Shown: positions 24,317 through 36,290, counted from the stretch's first letter. The stretch: 64,000 bases of DNA from Isoetes taiwanensis (GCA_021234155.1 JAJEKV010000044.1:9708777-9772776), one strand, 5' to 3'. Numbers and translations are program-made. The notes: generated from the letters alone by a model not told the origin.

Positions 24317-26732
24317 TGTGACGAGCCTACCGAGTTGACCCTCCCGCAACTTCGGGATCTTGTCCGACTTACAACTAGATTTATGCGCGGTGAATTTAGG
24401 TGAAGAATTAAATCTTCCTTTGCAAATTAAATCCACGGTTTAGGCTCAACAAGCAATCCTGGTTCAGGCATTCAACATATTCATAAGCTTTTATATTCCA
24501 AGTTCTAACTGAGCAAATCAATAGAAACTGCTAGCTCTAGAATTCAAGCACGATTCCCGGCCACATTGCCACCATCAACTTGGCCGCCACCTTATGGGTT
24601 CCCGCACATGCACTCACCGGGTTAGTCCTCGTGACTAAGTGGGGATCCGTAGCTGCTCTGCTAGCGCATAGGAATACTCGACATCTTGGATAACATACAC
24701 ATGAACAATTCCAAATATACAAGAGACTATGGTGCGGTGCTAGACAATGACAACAAAAGAAATATCATAAGAGTCCGAGCAAAGAACACAAAGCCAAAGT
24801 ACCAAAACAACATAACAAAGCTCGGGACAATGGGAAGCTCACCCGACCTACATGCGGGCCCCATTAGCGAGAGAAATGCCCGGCCAGCTCACATTCCGAG
24901 CCCCGTTGGCGGAGTTGGTGGGGTGAACCTCGTATCGCATACCCTTCCCAGCCCACGTCTGCCGCTGGAGGACCTCTTACCATGGAGTCACAGGAGTTGA
25001 CGTACAACCTCACCGGGGGAAGCTACGCAGGAGGAGGCCACGCCCGGTGTCACAGAAAGCATAGATACAAAGAGCACAGATGACATGAGAATGCCGAGCT
25101 ACCTGGGCCAAGAACACGGAAGTCCGACCCCGGAGGTTCCAAGTACATAACATAATATCACAAGAACAACAGTGGAACAATGCAAAAACCATAACATGTG
25201 TGTTCATTAAGAAATTTATTATAAATGTGCCTAGGTCATACTCTTAGCCTTCTTCGAGGTTGCCCATACAACCTAACCATGTCGAGGTAGCTAGATCGGT
25301 GATGAAAACCATAATGACAACTCAAATGTTGATGTAGCGTGCATCAAACCATTACCCGGGGGGATGTATCACTAACTCCACAATACGATTTACTTTAAAT
25401 TCCTTAGCTAGGCTTCTAATGTTTTATAATTAAAATACCAATATCATAGCTAGAAATTATTCAGCACCAATAATGTGGAGTACCCACTTTCTCTAGTTCC
25501 AACTTAAAAAAGCCTTATGGCCTCATAACTACAACTATCTCGTAAACCGACAACCGGTCATGCACCGGGCTCCATCAGCATCAAAGTTCCACCAACTCAT
25601 TAGCCTTGGAATTAATAACCTTATAATTCAGAATTGTTGATTAAGTATATTCAACCATTAGCAAAGAATGTATGTTCTTACTAGTGATTATTCCGCACAA
25701 CTCTTCATACCCCTGCCTCCTCTGTGGCTCGTGTTTGTACCGCTCAATTCACATTCAACCCAATTCCCTCATGGTGTTAATTACCTTTATGTTTTGACAT
25801 GCAATTAAATATTTAATTGACCCCAAAACCAACAAGATAACAAATCCAAAAACAAAGCAACAAAAGGCAAAAAACGGGCGTTGAAGTCCGGCACCAACCA
25901 GCTCGATAGCCATCGATTTGGATCGATTTAGGTTTATTGGTGGCCGAAATTCTTTGATCTGGTCCTAGCTCGTATTCCGAGAGACTTCGGTGGTTTCGGA
26001 GGCGGTTTCAAAGCGGTTCCTGTGGCTGAAAATTTGCGGGATGGCGTCTATTATCAGTTCTAAATGCTACAATTCCTCCTTTTACTTCCAATTCCGACCC
26101 TTCTAACCCAAAACGGCCCATCCTAGACCCAATTAGCCTTTTTCGGGCACTCCAGTCCGCCACGGATGCTCTGTAGAACCTATCCGTGAAATCTCAATCC
26201 TCTTGATAATTACTATTTTTATTTCTTTCATGATCCAATCCAATCCTATTGCTTTGATTTCGCCTCAGGACCACAAAGATATGAATCGAAGCCATACAAA
26301 TCTTAAGGAGCAGTGCTTAAATAATTAATTGACTCGAGAGATAAAAAGCTTATTCACTCCAGATCGTGAATAATTGTTCATTACTTGTAACCCCAAAGCC
26401 TTCATGCTTGAACTCAAGTCTGTAGCATATGAAATCTCAACAAATCGCTGAAAACCCCACCTTAAAAGGAAGAACGATTTGATGCCGCTTCACGCAAGCT
26501 CTTGCCTCGGATAGCCTCCTCCGACTCCCCAGAACCCAAATCCCTTCGGAGCTCCTCTCTTGCAAAAGAAAACCTCACGTACCACCAACAAAAGCCCTCT
26601 TCTACAATTTTCCTCTTATGTGGATATTGGATATATGCCATGCATATATCCCAATGCATATATCCCAATCTATTAGACATATGCTTTATGTGCAATACCA
26701 ATTCTGGAGTCTTAGGGCCTAGGATCGTTACA
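24317..26732 (-). repeat. LTR 2 of the gag-only array
   Basis: TGTGACGAGCC to GGATCGTTACA, about 2.4 kb. It serves as the 5' LTR of unit 1 and the 3' LTR of unit 2. Long blocks are identical to the other LTRs (for example ATAAGCTTTTATATTCCAAG and the AATTAAATATTTAATTGACC block), while short stretches at CAG/CTG/CCGG sites vary strongly. Confidence 0.92.
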
Positions 26733-26744
26733 ATCTCCCCTTCT
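26733..26744 (-). other. Polypurine tract, interior 2
   Basis: AGAAGGGGAGAT on the minus strand directly before the LTR start TGTAACG. Confidence 0.8.
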
Positions 26745-26839
26745 AAAATTCAACCCATGTCCTCATGGGATCCATCCTAGGAGCTGTCATACTTTATCGA
26801 CAATTTGCACTAGCAATCTAAAGCAAGATACACAGACTG

Positions 26840-28129
26840 CTACAACAATGAGACAAAAGCAAAACCATCATGACCCTTACCTGGAATCTGCACTACAGAA
26901 GCTTCTTGCGCTCTATCACGTGGAGCTTCGACGGCGTACACAACCATTTGGTGTTGCGGAAGATCCATCACTGCGGCAGCTCTAGCTTCACCACCCGGCT
27001 GCCTTAGGCCAATGATTCTATCATAATTTACCCCATCTTTCCTCGGTTTGGCGCCCCTTTGATTCGATCGAGGTTCTCCGCCTCGCCTCTGCCTCTAAAG
27101 ATTTGGATATCGATTGGATCGTTCTGGTCCCATGGCACTTCTATCTAGCTGTTGTGAATCCATGGGCATTGAGGAGCTACGTCCCTCAATACTGCCAAAT
27201 ACTGGGCAATTGTTTCTTGTGTGGCCTGTTGCCCTACAACGGAAGCAACGCCCCTCTTCAAAGCACCGCTGCCTTTCCTCGTCTGTGAGCCGAGGAGGTA
27301 ACTTACTACCTTCAATCTGGCTACTACTTGCCCGGTTCCTCATATTGTTGCTCTGAACCTCCACAGATGGACTAGCAGATGGCTCCCCTCTAAATGATCG
27401 TCTTCGGCCATACGAATTCTCAGCTGGCCAAGAGGAAGGTGCCTGTCTCTTTCTTTGGGTTTCTAATGCATCTTTCTCTGCCAAATCTGTTTCCCGGCTT
27501 TTGGCAATCCGAACAACCTCCTCAAGGTCCTTATAAGCAACTCCTGACATCGTACTCTTGATATCCACATTAAGGCCCTTCACAAATCTAGAACACAGCT
27601 TGACTTTATCCATAACAGGACAATGAGGCTGCAACCTTCTAAACCTCTCATTATAATCTGCTACTGTGCCAGTCTGTACACAATCGAGGAACTCGTTCAT
27701 CTTCTCAACCTTGTACCCTGGAGGTGTGAAATGACCCTCAAAAGCGGTCTTAAAATCAGCCCATGTAGCCTGCACTGGAGTCTTCCCTAGATCAATCAGG
27801 CATGTCTCCCACCAAACTCTTGCAAAGCCTCCTAACATTGCTTGAGCAAGCAAAGCCTTCACAGAATCATGTGCTTTGATCAGATCAAAATAAAACTCTA
27901 CCCCACGGAGCCAGGCATCAGCATCATCCCCTGTTGTGTTCTCACCTGTGAACACTTCTCTTTTGGTGTCCTTTAACACCTTATCAATGGCTTTCTCAGC
28001 CTCACTCTTCTGCTGCGATGCACTTTGCTGCAAGGCTTGCTGAATAGCTTGCAGGATACTAGTTACATCTGGAGCCCCATCGGCTCCGTCTCCCCCTGCA
28101 CTACTAGCACCACCAGCATGAGCATCCAT
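26840..28129 (-). CDS. gag: gag of unit 2, best preserved (capsid and zinc knuckle)
   Basis: Encodes the capsid/nucleocapsid protein that would assemble virus-like particles around element RNA in the cytoplasm. From the ATG at 28129 the frame is open for 344 codons to 27095. A Gly/Ala/Asp-rich start is followed by a glutamine-rich helix, then the retrotransposon gag core (DAWLRGVEFYFDL, ARVWWETC, TWADFKTAFEGHF, YNERFRRLQPHC) at about residues 75-210, a basic linker, and one CCHC knuckle CFRCRATGHTRNNCP near residue 300. A stop at 27095 is created where other units read CCAGCA, so the true protein may continue through the Arg/Gly tail to the stop equivalent at 26840. No protease or RT follows. 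The initiator is supported by the same ATG in the other units and by its place about 90 bp after the primer site. Confidence 0.9.
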
Positions 28130-28222
28130 GATCTCTTACTACTCTGCACATAGACAATGGAAACATTAACAACCCACTTCAAGAGCATGAACCATTCTCA
28201 AACTCCCACTAAGATCCAACAT

Positions 28223-28234
28223 GCTCTGATACCA
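28223..28234 (-). other. Primer-binding site, unit 2 (initiator-Met tRNA)
   Basis: TGGTATCAGAGC on the minus strand, two bases from the LTR. Confidence 0.92.
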
Positions 28235-28236
28235 AT

Positions 28237-30662
28237 TGATTTTTAGCCTACCAAGTTGACCCTCCAGCAACTCGGGGATCTTGTCTGACTTACAACTAGA
28301 TTTATGCAGGTGAATTTAGGTGAAGAATTAAATCTTCCTTTGCAAATTAAATCCACAGTTTAGGCTCAACAAGCAATCCCGGGTTCGGGCATTCAACATA
28401 TTCATAAGCTTTTTATATTCCAAGTTCTAATCGAAAGCAAATCAATAGAAACTGCTAGCTCTAGAATTCAAGCCGCGATTCCCGCCACATTGCCACCATC
28501 AACTTGGCCGCCACCTTTGGGTTCACCGCACATGCACTCACCGGGTTAGTCCTCGTGACTAAGTGGGGATCCGTGAGGCGCATCTGGCATACATAGGAAT
28601 ACTCGACATCTTGGATAACATACACATGAACAATTCCAAATATACAAGAGACTATGGTGCAAAGTGCTAGACAATGACAACAAAAGAAATATCATAAGAG
28701 TCCGAGCAAAGAACACAAAGCCAAAGTACCAAAACAACATAACAAAGTCAGGGACAATGGGAAGCTCGGCCAGCCTACATGCGGCCCCGCATCAGAGAAA
28801 TGCCCGCCAGCTCACATTCCGAGCCCCGTTGGCGGAGTTGGTGGGGTGAACCTCAGACAAGATACCCTTCCGGCCCCACGCCCGGGCGCTGGAGGACCTC
28901 TTACCATGGAGTCACAGGAGTTGACGTACAACCTCACGGGAAGCTACGCGTGAGGGAGGCCACGCCCGGTGTCACGAGCATAGATACAAAGAGCGGATGA
29001 CATGAGAATGCCGGAGCTACCGAGGCCACCGAACACGAAGTCCGACCCCGGAGGTTCCAAGTACATAACATAATATCACAAGAACAACAGTGGAACAATG
29101 CAAAAACCATAACATGTGTGTTCATTAAGAAATTTATTATAAATGTGCCTAGGTCATACTCTTAGCCTTCTTCGAGGTTGCCCATACAACCTAACCATGT
29201 CGAGGTAGCTAGATCGGTGATGAAAACCATAATGACAACTCAAATGTTGATGTAGCGTACTCAAACCATTACCCTGGGGGGATGTATCACTAACTCCACA
29301 ATACGATTTACTTTAAATTCCTTAGCTAGGCTTCTAATGTTTTATAATTAAAATACCAATATCATAGCTAGGAAATTATTCAGCACCAATAATGTGGAGT
29401 ACCCACTTTCTGCAGTTCCAACTTAAAAAGCCTTATGGCCTCATAACTACAACTATCTGTAATACCTGACAACTGGTCATGCACCCAGGCTCCAGCTTCG
29501 CATCAAAAGTTCCACCAACTCATTAGCCTTGGAATTAATAACCTTATAATTCGTAATTCGTTGATTAAGTATATTCAGCCATTAGCAGCAATGTATGTTC
29601 TTACTAGTGATTATTCCGCACAACTCTTCATACCCCTGTCTCCTGTGCCTGTGCTTGTACTGGCTCAATTCACATTCAACCCAATTCCCTCATGGTGTTA
29701 ATTACCTTTATGTTTTGACATGCAATTAAATATTTAATTGACCCCAAAAACCAACAAGATAACAAATCCAAAAACAAAGCAACAAAAAGGCAAAAACACG
29801 GGCGTTGAAGTCCGGCACCAACCAACTCGATAGCCATCGATTTGGATCGATTTAGGTTTATTGGTGGCCGAAATGCTTTGATCTGGTCCTAGCTCAGTAT
29901 TCGAGACTTCCGTGTGGTTGGGAGCAGTTTTCAAAGCGGTTCCCAGTGGCTGAAAATTTGCGGGATGGCGTCTATTATCCGGTTCTAAATGCTACAATTC
30001 CTCCTTTTACTTCCAATTCCGACCCTTCTAACCCAAAAACGGCCCATCCTAGACCCAATTAGCCCTTTTGGGCACTCCAGTGCCGCCAGATGGATGCTCA
30101 GAGAACCTATCCGTGAAATCTCAATCCTCTTGATAATTACTATTTATTTCTTTCATGATCCAATCCAATCCTCTTGCTTTGATTTAGATGTCTGTGACCC
30201 AAAGATATGAATCCGAAGCCATACAAATCTTAAGGGCGATTGCTTAAATAATTAATTGACTCGAGGAGATAAAAAGCTTATTCACTCCGGATCGTGAATA
30301 ATTGTTCATTACTTGTAACCCAAAGCCTTCATGCTTGAACTCAAGCATGAGCATATGAAATCTCAACAAATCATTGAAAACCCCACCTTAAAAGGAAGAA
30401 CGATTTGATGCCGTCTCACGCAAGCTCTTGCCTCGGATAGCCTCCTCCGAGCTCTCTCGCAACCCAAATCCCTCGGAGCTCCTCTCTTGCAAAAAAAAGA
30501 AACCTCGATATTCACCACCAAAAAGCCCTCTTCTACAATTTTCCTCTTATGTGGATATTGGATATATGCCATGCATATATCCCAATGCATATATCCCAAT
30601 CTATTAGACATATGCTTTATGTGCAATACCAATTAGGAGTCTTAGGGCCTAGGATCGTTACA
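28237..30662 (-). repeat. LTR 3 of the gag-only array
   Basis: About 2.4 kb. The inner end reads TGATTTTTAGCC where LTR 2 and 4 read TGTGACGAGCC, which would damage the recognised LTR end if real. The other end ..GGATCGTTACA is intact. It is shared by units 2 and 3. Confidence 0.9.
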
Positions 30663-30674
30663 ATCTCCCCTTCT
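30663..30674 (-). other. Polypurine tract, interior 3
   Basis: AGAAGGGGAGAT on the minus strand directly before TGTAACG. Confidence 0.8.
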
Positions 30675-30767
30675 AAAATTCAACCCATGTCCTCATGGGT
30701 CGATCCTAGGATTTGTCATACTTTTGACAATTTGCACTAGCAATCTAAAGCAAGATAAACAATTACG

Positions 30768-32033
30768 CTACAACAATGAGACAAAAGCAAAACCATCATG
30801 ACCCCACGGAATCTGCACTTTCTGAAGCTTCTTGCGCTCTATCACGTGGAGCTTCCGACGTACACAACCATTTGGTGTTGCGGAAGATCCATCAACTTAG
30901 CGGCAACTCTAGCTTCACCACCCGGCTGCCTTGGCTCAATGATTCTATCATCTGTACCCCATCTTTCCTCGGTGGCGCTCCCTTTGATTCGTCGAGGTTC
31001 TCCACGCCTCTGCCTCTACCCGGCATTTGGATATCGATTGGATGGATTCTGGTCCCATGGCACTTCTATCTAGGCTGTTGAATCCATGGGCATTGAGGAG
31101 CTCGTCCCTCAATGTTGCCAAATCTTGGGCAATTGTTTCTTGTGTGGCTGTTGCCTACAGCGGAAGCAACGCCCCTCTTCAAAGCTGCCATGCCTTTCCT
31201 CGTCTGTGAGCCAGGAGGTAACTACTACCTTCAATCGCTACTACTTGCCCGGTTCCTCATATTGTTGCTCTGAACCTCCACGGATGGACTAGCAGATGGC
31301 TCCCCTCTAAATGATCGTCTTCGCCCATCTGAATTCTCGCTGGCAAGAGGGAAGGTGCTGTCTCTTTCTTTGGGTTTCTAATGCATCTTTTCTGCCAAAT
31401 CTGTTTCCGGCTTTTTGGCAATCCGAACAACCTCCTCAAGGTCCTTATAAGCAACTCGACATCATTACTCTTGATATCCACATTAAAGGCCCTTCACAAA
31501 TCTAGAACACGGCTTGACTTTATCCATGGGACAATGAGGCTGCAACCTTCTAAACCTCTCATTATAATCACTCTTTGTGCCGGTCGTACACAATCGAGGA
31601 ACTTCGTTCATCTTCTCAACCTTGTACCTGGAGGTGTGAAATGACCCTCAAAAGCGGTCTTAAAATCAGCCCATGTAGCCCTTGACCGAGTCTTCCCCAG
31701 ATCAATCAGGCATGTCTCCCACCAAACTCTTGCAAAGCCTCCTAACATTGCTTGAGCAAGCAAAGCCTTCACAGAATCCTGTGCTTTGATCAGATCAAAA
31801 TAAAACTCTACCCCACGGAGCCAGGCATCAGCATCATCCCCTGTTGTGTTCTCACCTGTGAACACTTCTCTTTTGGTGTCCTTTAACACCTTATCAATGG
31901 CTTTCTCAGCCTCACTCTTCTGCTGCGATGCACTTTGCTGCAAGGCTTGCTGAATAGCTTGCAGGATACTAGTTACATCTGGAGCCCCATCGGCTCCGTC
32001 TCCCCCTGCACTACTAGCACCACCAGCATCCAT
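30768..32033 (-). pseudogene. gag: gag of unit 3 (N-terminal part open, rest broken)
   Basis: The start at 32033 and the first ~135 codons are nearly identical to unit 2 and end in FEGHFTPPG. After about 31620 many small changes shift the frame, although the capsid tail, the CCHC knuckle region (31120-31200) and the Arg-rich tail can still be aligned as DNA. The decay is uneven: codons 1-110 are clean while the rest is dense with changes, which is odd for age-related decay and suggests patchy consensus quality or recombination. Confidence 0.88.
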
Positions 32034-32126
32034 GATCTCTTACTACTCTGCACATAGACAATGGAAACATTAACAACCCACTTCAAGAGCATGAACCATT
32101 CTCAAACTCCCACTAAGATCCAACAT

Positions 32127-32138
32127 GCTCTGATACCA
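32127..32138 (-). other. Primer-binding site, unit 3 (initiator-Met tRNA)
   Basis: TGGTATCAGAGC on the minus strand, two bases from the LTR end. Confidence 0.92.
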
Positions 32139-32140
32139 AT

Positions 32141-34546
32141 TGTGACGAGCCTACCAAGTTGACCCTCCGGGCAACTCGGGATCTTGTCTGACTTACAACT
32201 AGATTTATGCACAGGTGAATTTAGGTGAAGAATTAAATCTTCCTTTGCAAATTAAATCCACAGTTTAGGCTCAACAAGCAATCCTGGTTCAGGCATTCAA
32301 CATATTCATAAGCTTTTATATTCCAAGTTCTAACTGAGCAAATCAATAGAAACTGCTAGCTCTAGAATTCAAGCACGATTCCCGGCCACATTGCCACCAT
32401 CAACTTGGCCGCCACCTTGCGGGTTCACTGCACATGCACTCACTGGGGTTAGTCCTCGTGACTAAGTGGGGATCCCGAGTCACTCTAGCGTACATAGGAA
32501 TACTCTGACATCTTGGATAACATACACATGAACAATTCCAAATATACAAGAGACTATGGTGCAGTGCTAGACAATGACAACAAAAGAAATATCATAAGAG
32601 TCCAGAGCAAAGAACACAAAGCCAAAGTACCAAAACAACATAACAAAGCTCCGGGACAATGGGAAGCTCAGCCAGCCTACATGCAGGCCCTGTTAGCAGA
32701 GAAATGCCCGGCCAGCTCACATTCCGAGCCCGTGCTATGAGTTGGTGGGGTGAACCTCATTGTCAAGATACCCTTTACCCACGCGGCTGGAGGACCTCTT
32801 ACCATGGAGTCGAGGAGTTGGCGTTACAACCTCAGGAAGCCACGCGGAGGAGGGCCGCCCGGTGTCCGCGAGCATAGATACAAAGAGCACAGATGACATG
32901 AGAATGCCGGAGCTACCCAGGCCACCGAACCTGGAAGTCCGACCCCGGAGGTTCCAAGTACATAACATAATATCACAAGAACAACAGTGGAACAATGCAA
33001 AAACCATAACATGTGTGTTCATTAAGAAATTTATTATAAATGTGCCTAGGTCATACTCTTAGCCTTCGTCGAGGTTGCCCATACAACCTAACCATGTCGA
33101 GGTAGCTAGATCGGTGATGAAAACCATAATGACAACTCAAATGTTGATGTAGCGTACTCAAACCATTACCCTGGGGGGATGTATCACTAACTCCACAATA
33201 CGATTTACTTTAAATTCCTTAGCTAGGCTTCTAATGTTTTATAATTAAAATACCAATATCATAGCTAGGAAATTATTCAGCACCAATAATGTGGAGTACC
33301 CACTTTCTGCAGTTCCAACTTAAAAAGCCTTATGGCCTCATAACTACAACTATCTGTAATACCTGACAACTGGTCATGCACCAGGCTCCAGCTTCGCATC
33401 AAAAGTTCCACCAACTCATTAGCCTTGGAATTAATAACCTTATAATTAAGTAATTCGTTGATTAAGTATATTGACCATTAATAAAGCAATGTATGTTCTT
33501 ACTAGTGATTATTCCACAACTCTTCATATACCCCTGTCTCTCATGCTGCCGTGGTTTGTACTGGCTCAATTCACATTCAACCCAATTCCCTCATGGTGTT
33601 AATTACCTTTATGTTTTGACATGCAATTAAATATTTAATTGACCCCAAAAACCAACAAGATAACAAATCCAAAAACAAAGCAACAAAAAGGCAAAAACAC
33701 GGGCGTTGAAGTCAAGCACCAACCGACTCGATAGCCATCGATTTGGATCAATTTAGGTTTATTGGTGGCGAAATGCTTTGATCTGGTCCTAGCTCATTCC
33801 GAGACTTCCGGTGGTTTTGAGCGCAGTTTCAAAGCGGTTCCTGGGGCTGAAAATTTGCGGGATGGCGTCTATTATCAGTTCTAAATGCTACAATTCCTCT
33901 TTTACTTCCAATTCCGACCCTTCTAACCCAAAAACGGCCCATCCTAGACCCAATTAGCCCCTTTTGGGCACTCCAGAAGTCTCCGCCACGGATGCTCAGT
34001 AGAACCTATCCGTGAAATCTCAATCCTCTTGATAATTACTATTTATTTCTTTCATGATCCAATCCAATCCCTTTGCTTTGATTTCGTCTGGGGACCCCAA
34101 AAGATATGAATCCTGAAGCCATACAAATCTTAAGGAGAAGTGCTTAAATAATTAATTGATTTCGAGGAGATAAAAAGCTTATTCACTCGGATCGTGAATA
34201 ATTGTTCATTACTTGTAACCCCAAAGCCTTCATGCTTGAACTCAAGCTGTAGCATATGAAATCTCAACAAATCAGTGAAAACCCCACCTTAAAAGGAAGA
34301 ACGATTTGATGCCGTCTACGCAAGCTCTTGCCTCCAGATAGCCTCCTCCGACTCCTCTGCAACCCAAATCCCTTCTGGAGCTCCTCTCTTGCAAAAGAAA
34401 CCTCATGTACCACCAACAAAAGCCCTCTTCTACAATTTTCCTCTTATGTGGATATTGGATATATGCCATGCATATATCCCAATCTATTAGACATATGCTT
34501 TATGTGCAATACCAATTCTGGAGTCTTAGGGCCTAGGATCGTTACA
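32141..34546 (-). repeat. LTR 4 of the gag-only array (rightmost, 5')
   Basis: TGTGACGAGCC to GGATCGTTACA. It is the 5' LTR of the whole array and would drive minus-strand transcription. Its outer end is followed directly by AATGCAAGC with no polypurine tract, which confirms that the array ends here. It lacks one copy of the short repeat CATATATCCCAATGCATATATCCCAAT that the other LTRs carry near this end. Confidence 0.9.
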
Positions 34547-34720
34547 AATGCAAGCATTTCAAATAGTGAGGAAGCAGAGCAACATGCCACAGATGATGCT
34601 TCCTCTCTTGAAATGACTAGGCCACAATTCAAGCCTCTTCAAGCTGTAAGAAGAATCTCGGGGAAAATCACTGAAAAAATAGGTACTTTTCAACCCTCTT
34701 CTTCTGGAACCACCATATGA
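34547..34720 (+). CDS. Exon-like C-terminal fragment, unrecognised
   Basis: Directly after the array the plus strand is open with ISNSEEAEQHATDDASSLEM, then TRPQFKPLQAVRRISGKITE and a stop at 34720. The acidic-then-basic composition looks like real protein. If the array interrupted a gene, this would be its 3' end and the pieces at 19930-20380 its upstream part. No family is recognised and the missing target duplication leaves the link unproven. Confidence 0.35.
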   Translation, partial: NASISNSEEAEQHATDDASSLEMTRPQFKPLQAVRRISGKITEKIGTFQPSSSGTTI

Positions 34721-34889
34721 TGCAATTTAATATTGGAACTGTTATTTTCCAGCAAGGTCTAGCAAGCTTGAACAATGGTACACCACTTACTTCTTCATTT
34801 GGGTGTGTTGTAAGTTATGTGTAGGAAATTTGTCTTTGCTAGTTTCGAAAGTTGTGGTGGATAATTTCCAGTTCCACGGTGGTAGTATG

Positions 34890-35420
34890 TAGCTCCAAAT
34901 GTGTTATTAGGACAGTCATATGGTGCCAATTATATGTTAATAATGTAGTTTGTAGCATATGTAGTGTCACATATAGTACCAAACGTGGTACCTTTTTGAA
35001 TAATAGTGAATTGGCTTCCATATGTTTCTATACTTAGTGTCATATGTGATGTTAGATATGGTGATACTTGTGAATGGTGGATTGTCCGCCATATGTGGTG
35101 CCAATAGCTTTGCTTAAATATTGCACCACCGCCACATATGGGGTGGTGGATGCCTCGGATGTGGTGCCTTCGTGCATTGTGGTGCCACATGTGGTGTCTA
35201 ATGTGGCACCACATGTGGTGTCTTTGGCGTCATTTGTGGTGCGGGTAATGGATTGCCATATGTGGTGCCTTGGGTGCATTGTGGTGCCATATGTGGTGTG
35301 GCATGTGGCACCGGTTTGGTGCCACATGCCACACCACATGTGGTGAATATGACGCCATTTGTGGTGCAAAGTTTGTCATGATGGAATTTGTGGTGTGTAA
35401 AGTGGTGCCCTGTTGTGTCA
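34890..35420. repeat. GTGGTGCC-rich irregular tandem repeat
   Basis: ATATGTGGTGCC and TGTGGTG motifs recur at irregular spacing, densest at 35080-35400 and degenerate toward the left. Open frames on both strands across it (for example 35198-35722 on the minus strand, rich in His, Thr and Pro) come from the repeat. A related CACCACA..GGCACCACAT repeat fills the intron at 42603-43185. Confidence 0.8.
35287..35343. repeat. 26-bp near-perfect inverted repeat, 5-base loop
   Basis: Arms at 35287-35312 and 35318-35343 are complementary with one mismatch around the loop GGTTT. It lies in the middle of the GTGGTGCC repeat and could extrude as a cruciform or fold in RNA. Confidence 0.9.
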
Positions 35421-36000
35421 TGTGGTACTAACCTTGGATTACTTTCGGTTGAATTCAACAGACCTTTGGGAGAATGGATCAACTCTACAAGATCAAGTGA
35501 TTCGGTGTAAAGGCAAGGTTGCAAACTTGTGATCAAAACCCGCAGTGCTACAAATGAAGGTTCAAAGAACTTGAGTTCCGTAATCGAGAAGATGAATAAA
35601 GATTTAAAAAATGGGAAGGAATGATTAAGGATAAACCAAGTCATGCGGACGGTATTCGGGCTATATGCCAAGATCACGGAGGCTGAAATGGAAGGAACTA
35701 TTACCGTAACTTGAGCAGACAAAAAATCGAGGAGCTTAATCTGCCGTCACCGGGGAAGCGGAACACAACAAAGATTGAAAGTGCCGGAACCAAGGTTAGA
35801 GAGGTTTCATCTTGCAAGGACCGTCTTCCTTTATTTGTCTTGGATCCACTACTTCCGCACCTTGATAAGGCTGAAGATTATGGTAGTGGTTGTCCATTAC
35901 GTGGCAAGATCCTCCGGTGGATGGGGAAACCACTACCAACTTTGATTTTTGAATTGGTCACCAATACCATCTTCCATGTCCTTTCGACTTCTTGAGGTAC
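35421..36000 (+). CDS. Broken coding-like stretch, unrecognised
   Basis: The frame open from about 35690 to 35995 reads NYYRNLSRQKIEELNLPSPG and later LDPLLPHLDKAEDYG, and ends at a stop after HVLSTS. The same frame continues upstream through RFKKWEGMIKDKPSHADGIR with two stops (near 35605 and 35685). The protein-like texture across these stops suggests a decayed gene or sequence errors. I recognise no family. It lies directly right of the GTGGTGCC repeat. Confidence 0.3.
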
Positions 36001-36290
36001 TTCATAACAAAATTCACGAAATGCTTAGTATAATTGTATTCTCATTGACAAATTTATGTTCACTTTGCAGGATTTGTAATCAGCATTGCATTGAGAATTG
36101 CTGTCATGAATTTTCTACAAAGATGGGTACAAGCCTTAGGTGTGAGTAGGGAGGATCAAAAGTAACTTCAAGCTACCGAGGCACTTACGGGTGAGCACTT
36201 ATAGGTAGCTTAGTTTACATGCTAAGGGCACGATGTAAGGGGACGGATGCCAATTAGGATTAGTGGACTTCCTAATCTTTCACCCTTTGG
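36001..36290. other. Sequence between a coding-like stretch and the foldback cluster
   Basis: AT-rich; no gene or repeat that I can support. Confidence 0.45.

Larger units (their letters stand above)
20381..34546 (-). mobile_element. Tandem array of gag-only LTR retrotransposons (four LTRs, three interiors)
   Basis: Four LTRs of about 2.4 kb alternate with three ~1.5-kb interiors in one orientation, giving a period of about 3.9 kb. Each interior starts with a TGGTATCAGAGC primer site, encodes one CCHC gag and ends in a GGGGAGAT-type polypurine tract. No protease, RT, RNase H or integrase is present in any unit. This matches the plant class described as terminal-repeat retrotransposons with a GAG domain. 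Sharing of LTRs between neighbours points to unequal recombination between LTRs of one element, not to three insertions. No target duplication is seen at the array ends (CTCCG against AATGC). Confidence 0.9.

Noticed and set aside
20381-34546. CRISPR-like or satellite interpretation of the regular 3.9-kb period
   Set aside because: The period is explained fully by LTR plus gag interior with primer sites and polypurine tracts.
35198-35722. 174-codon ORF on the minus strand
   Set aside because: About half of it is the translated GTGGTGCC repeat (His/Thr/Pro-rich), and the plus strand has better protein-like texture to the right.
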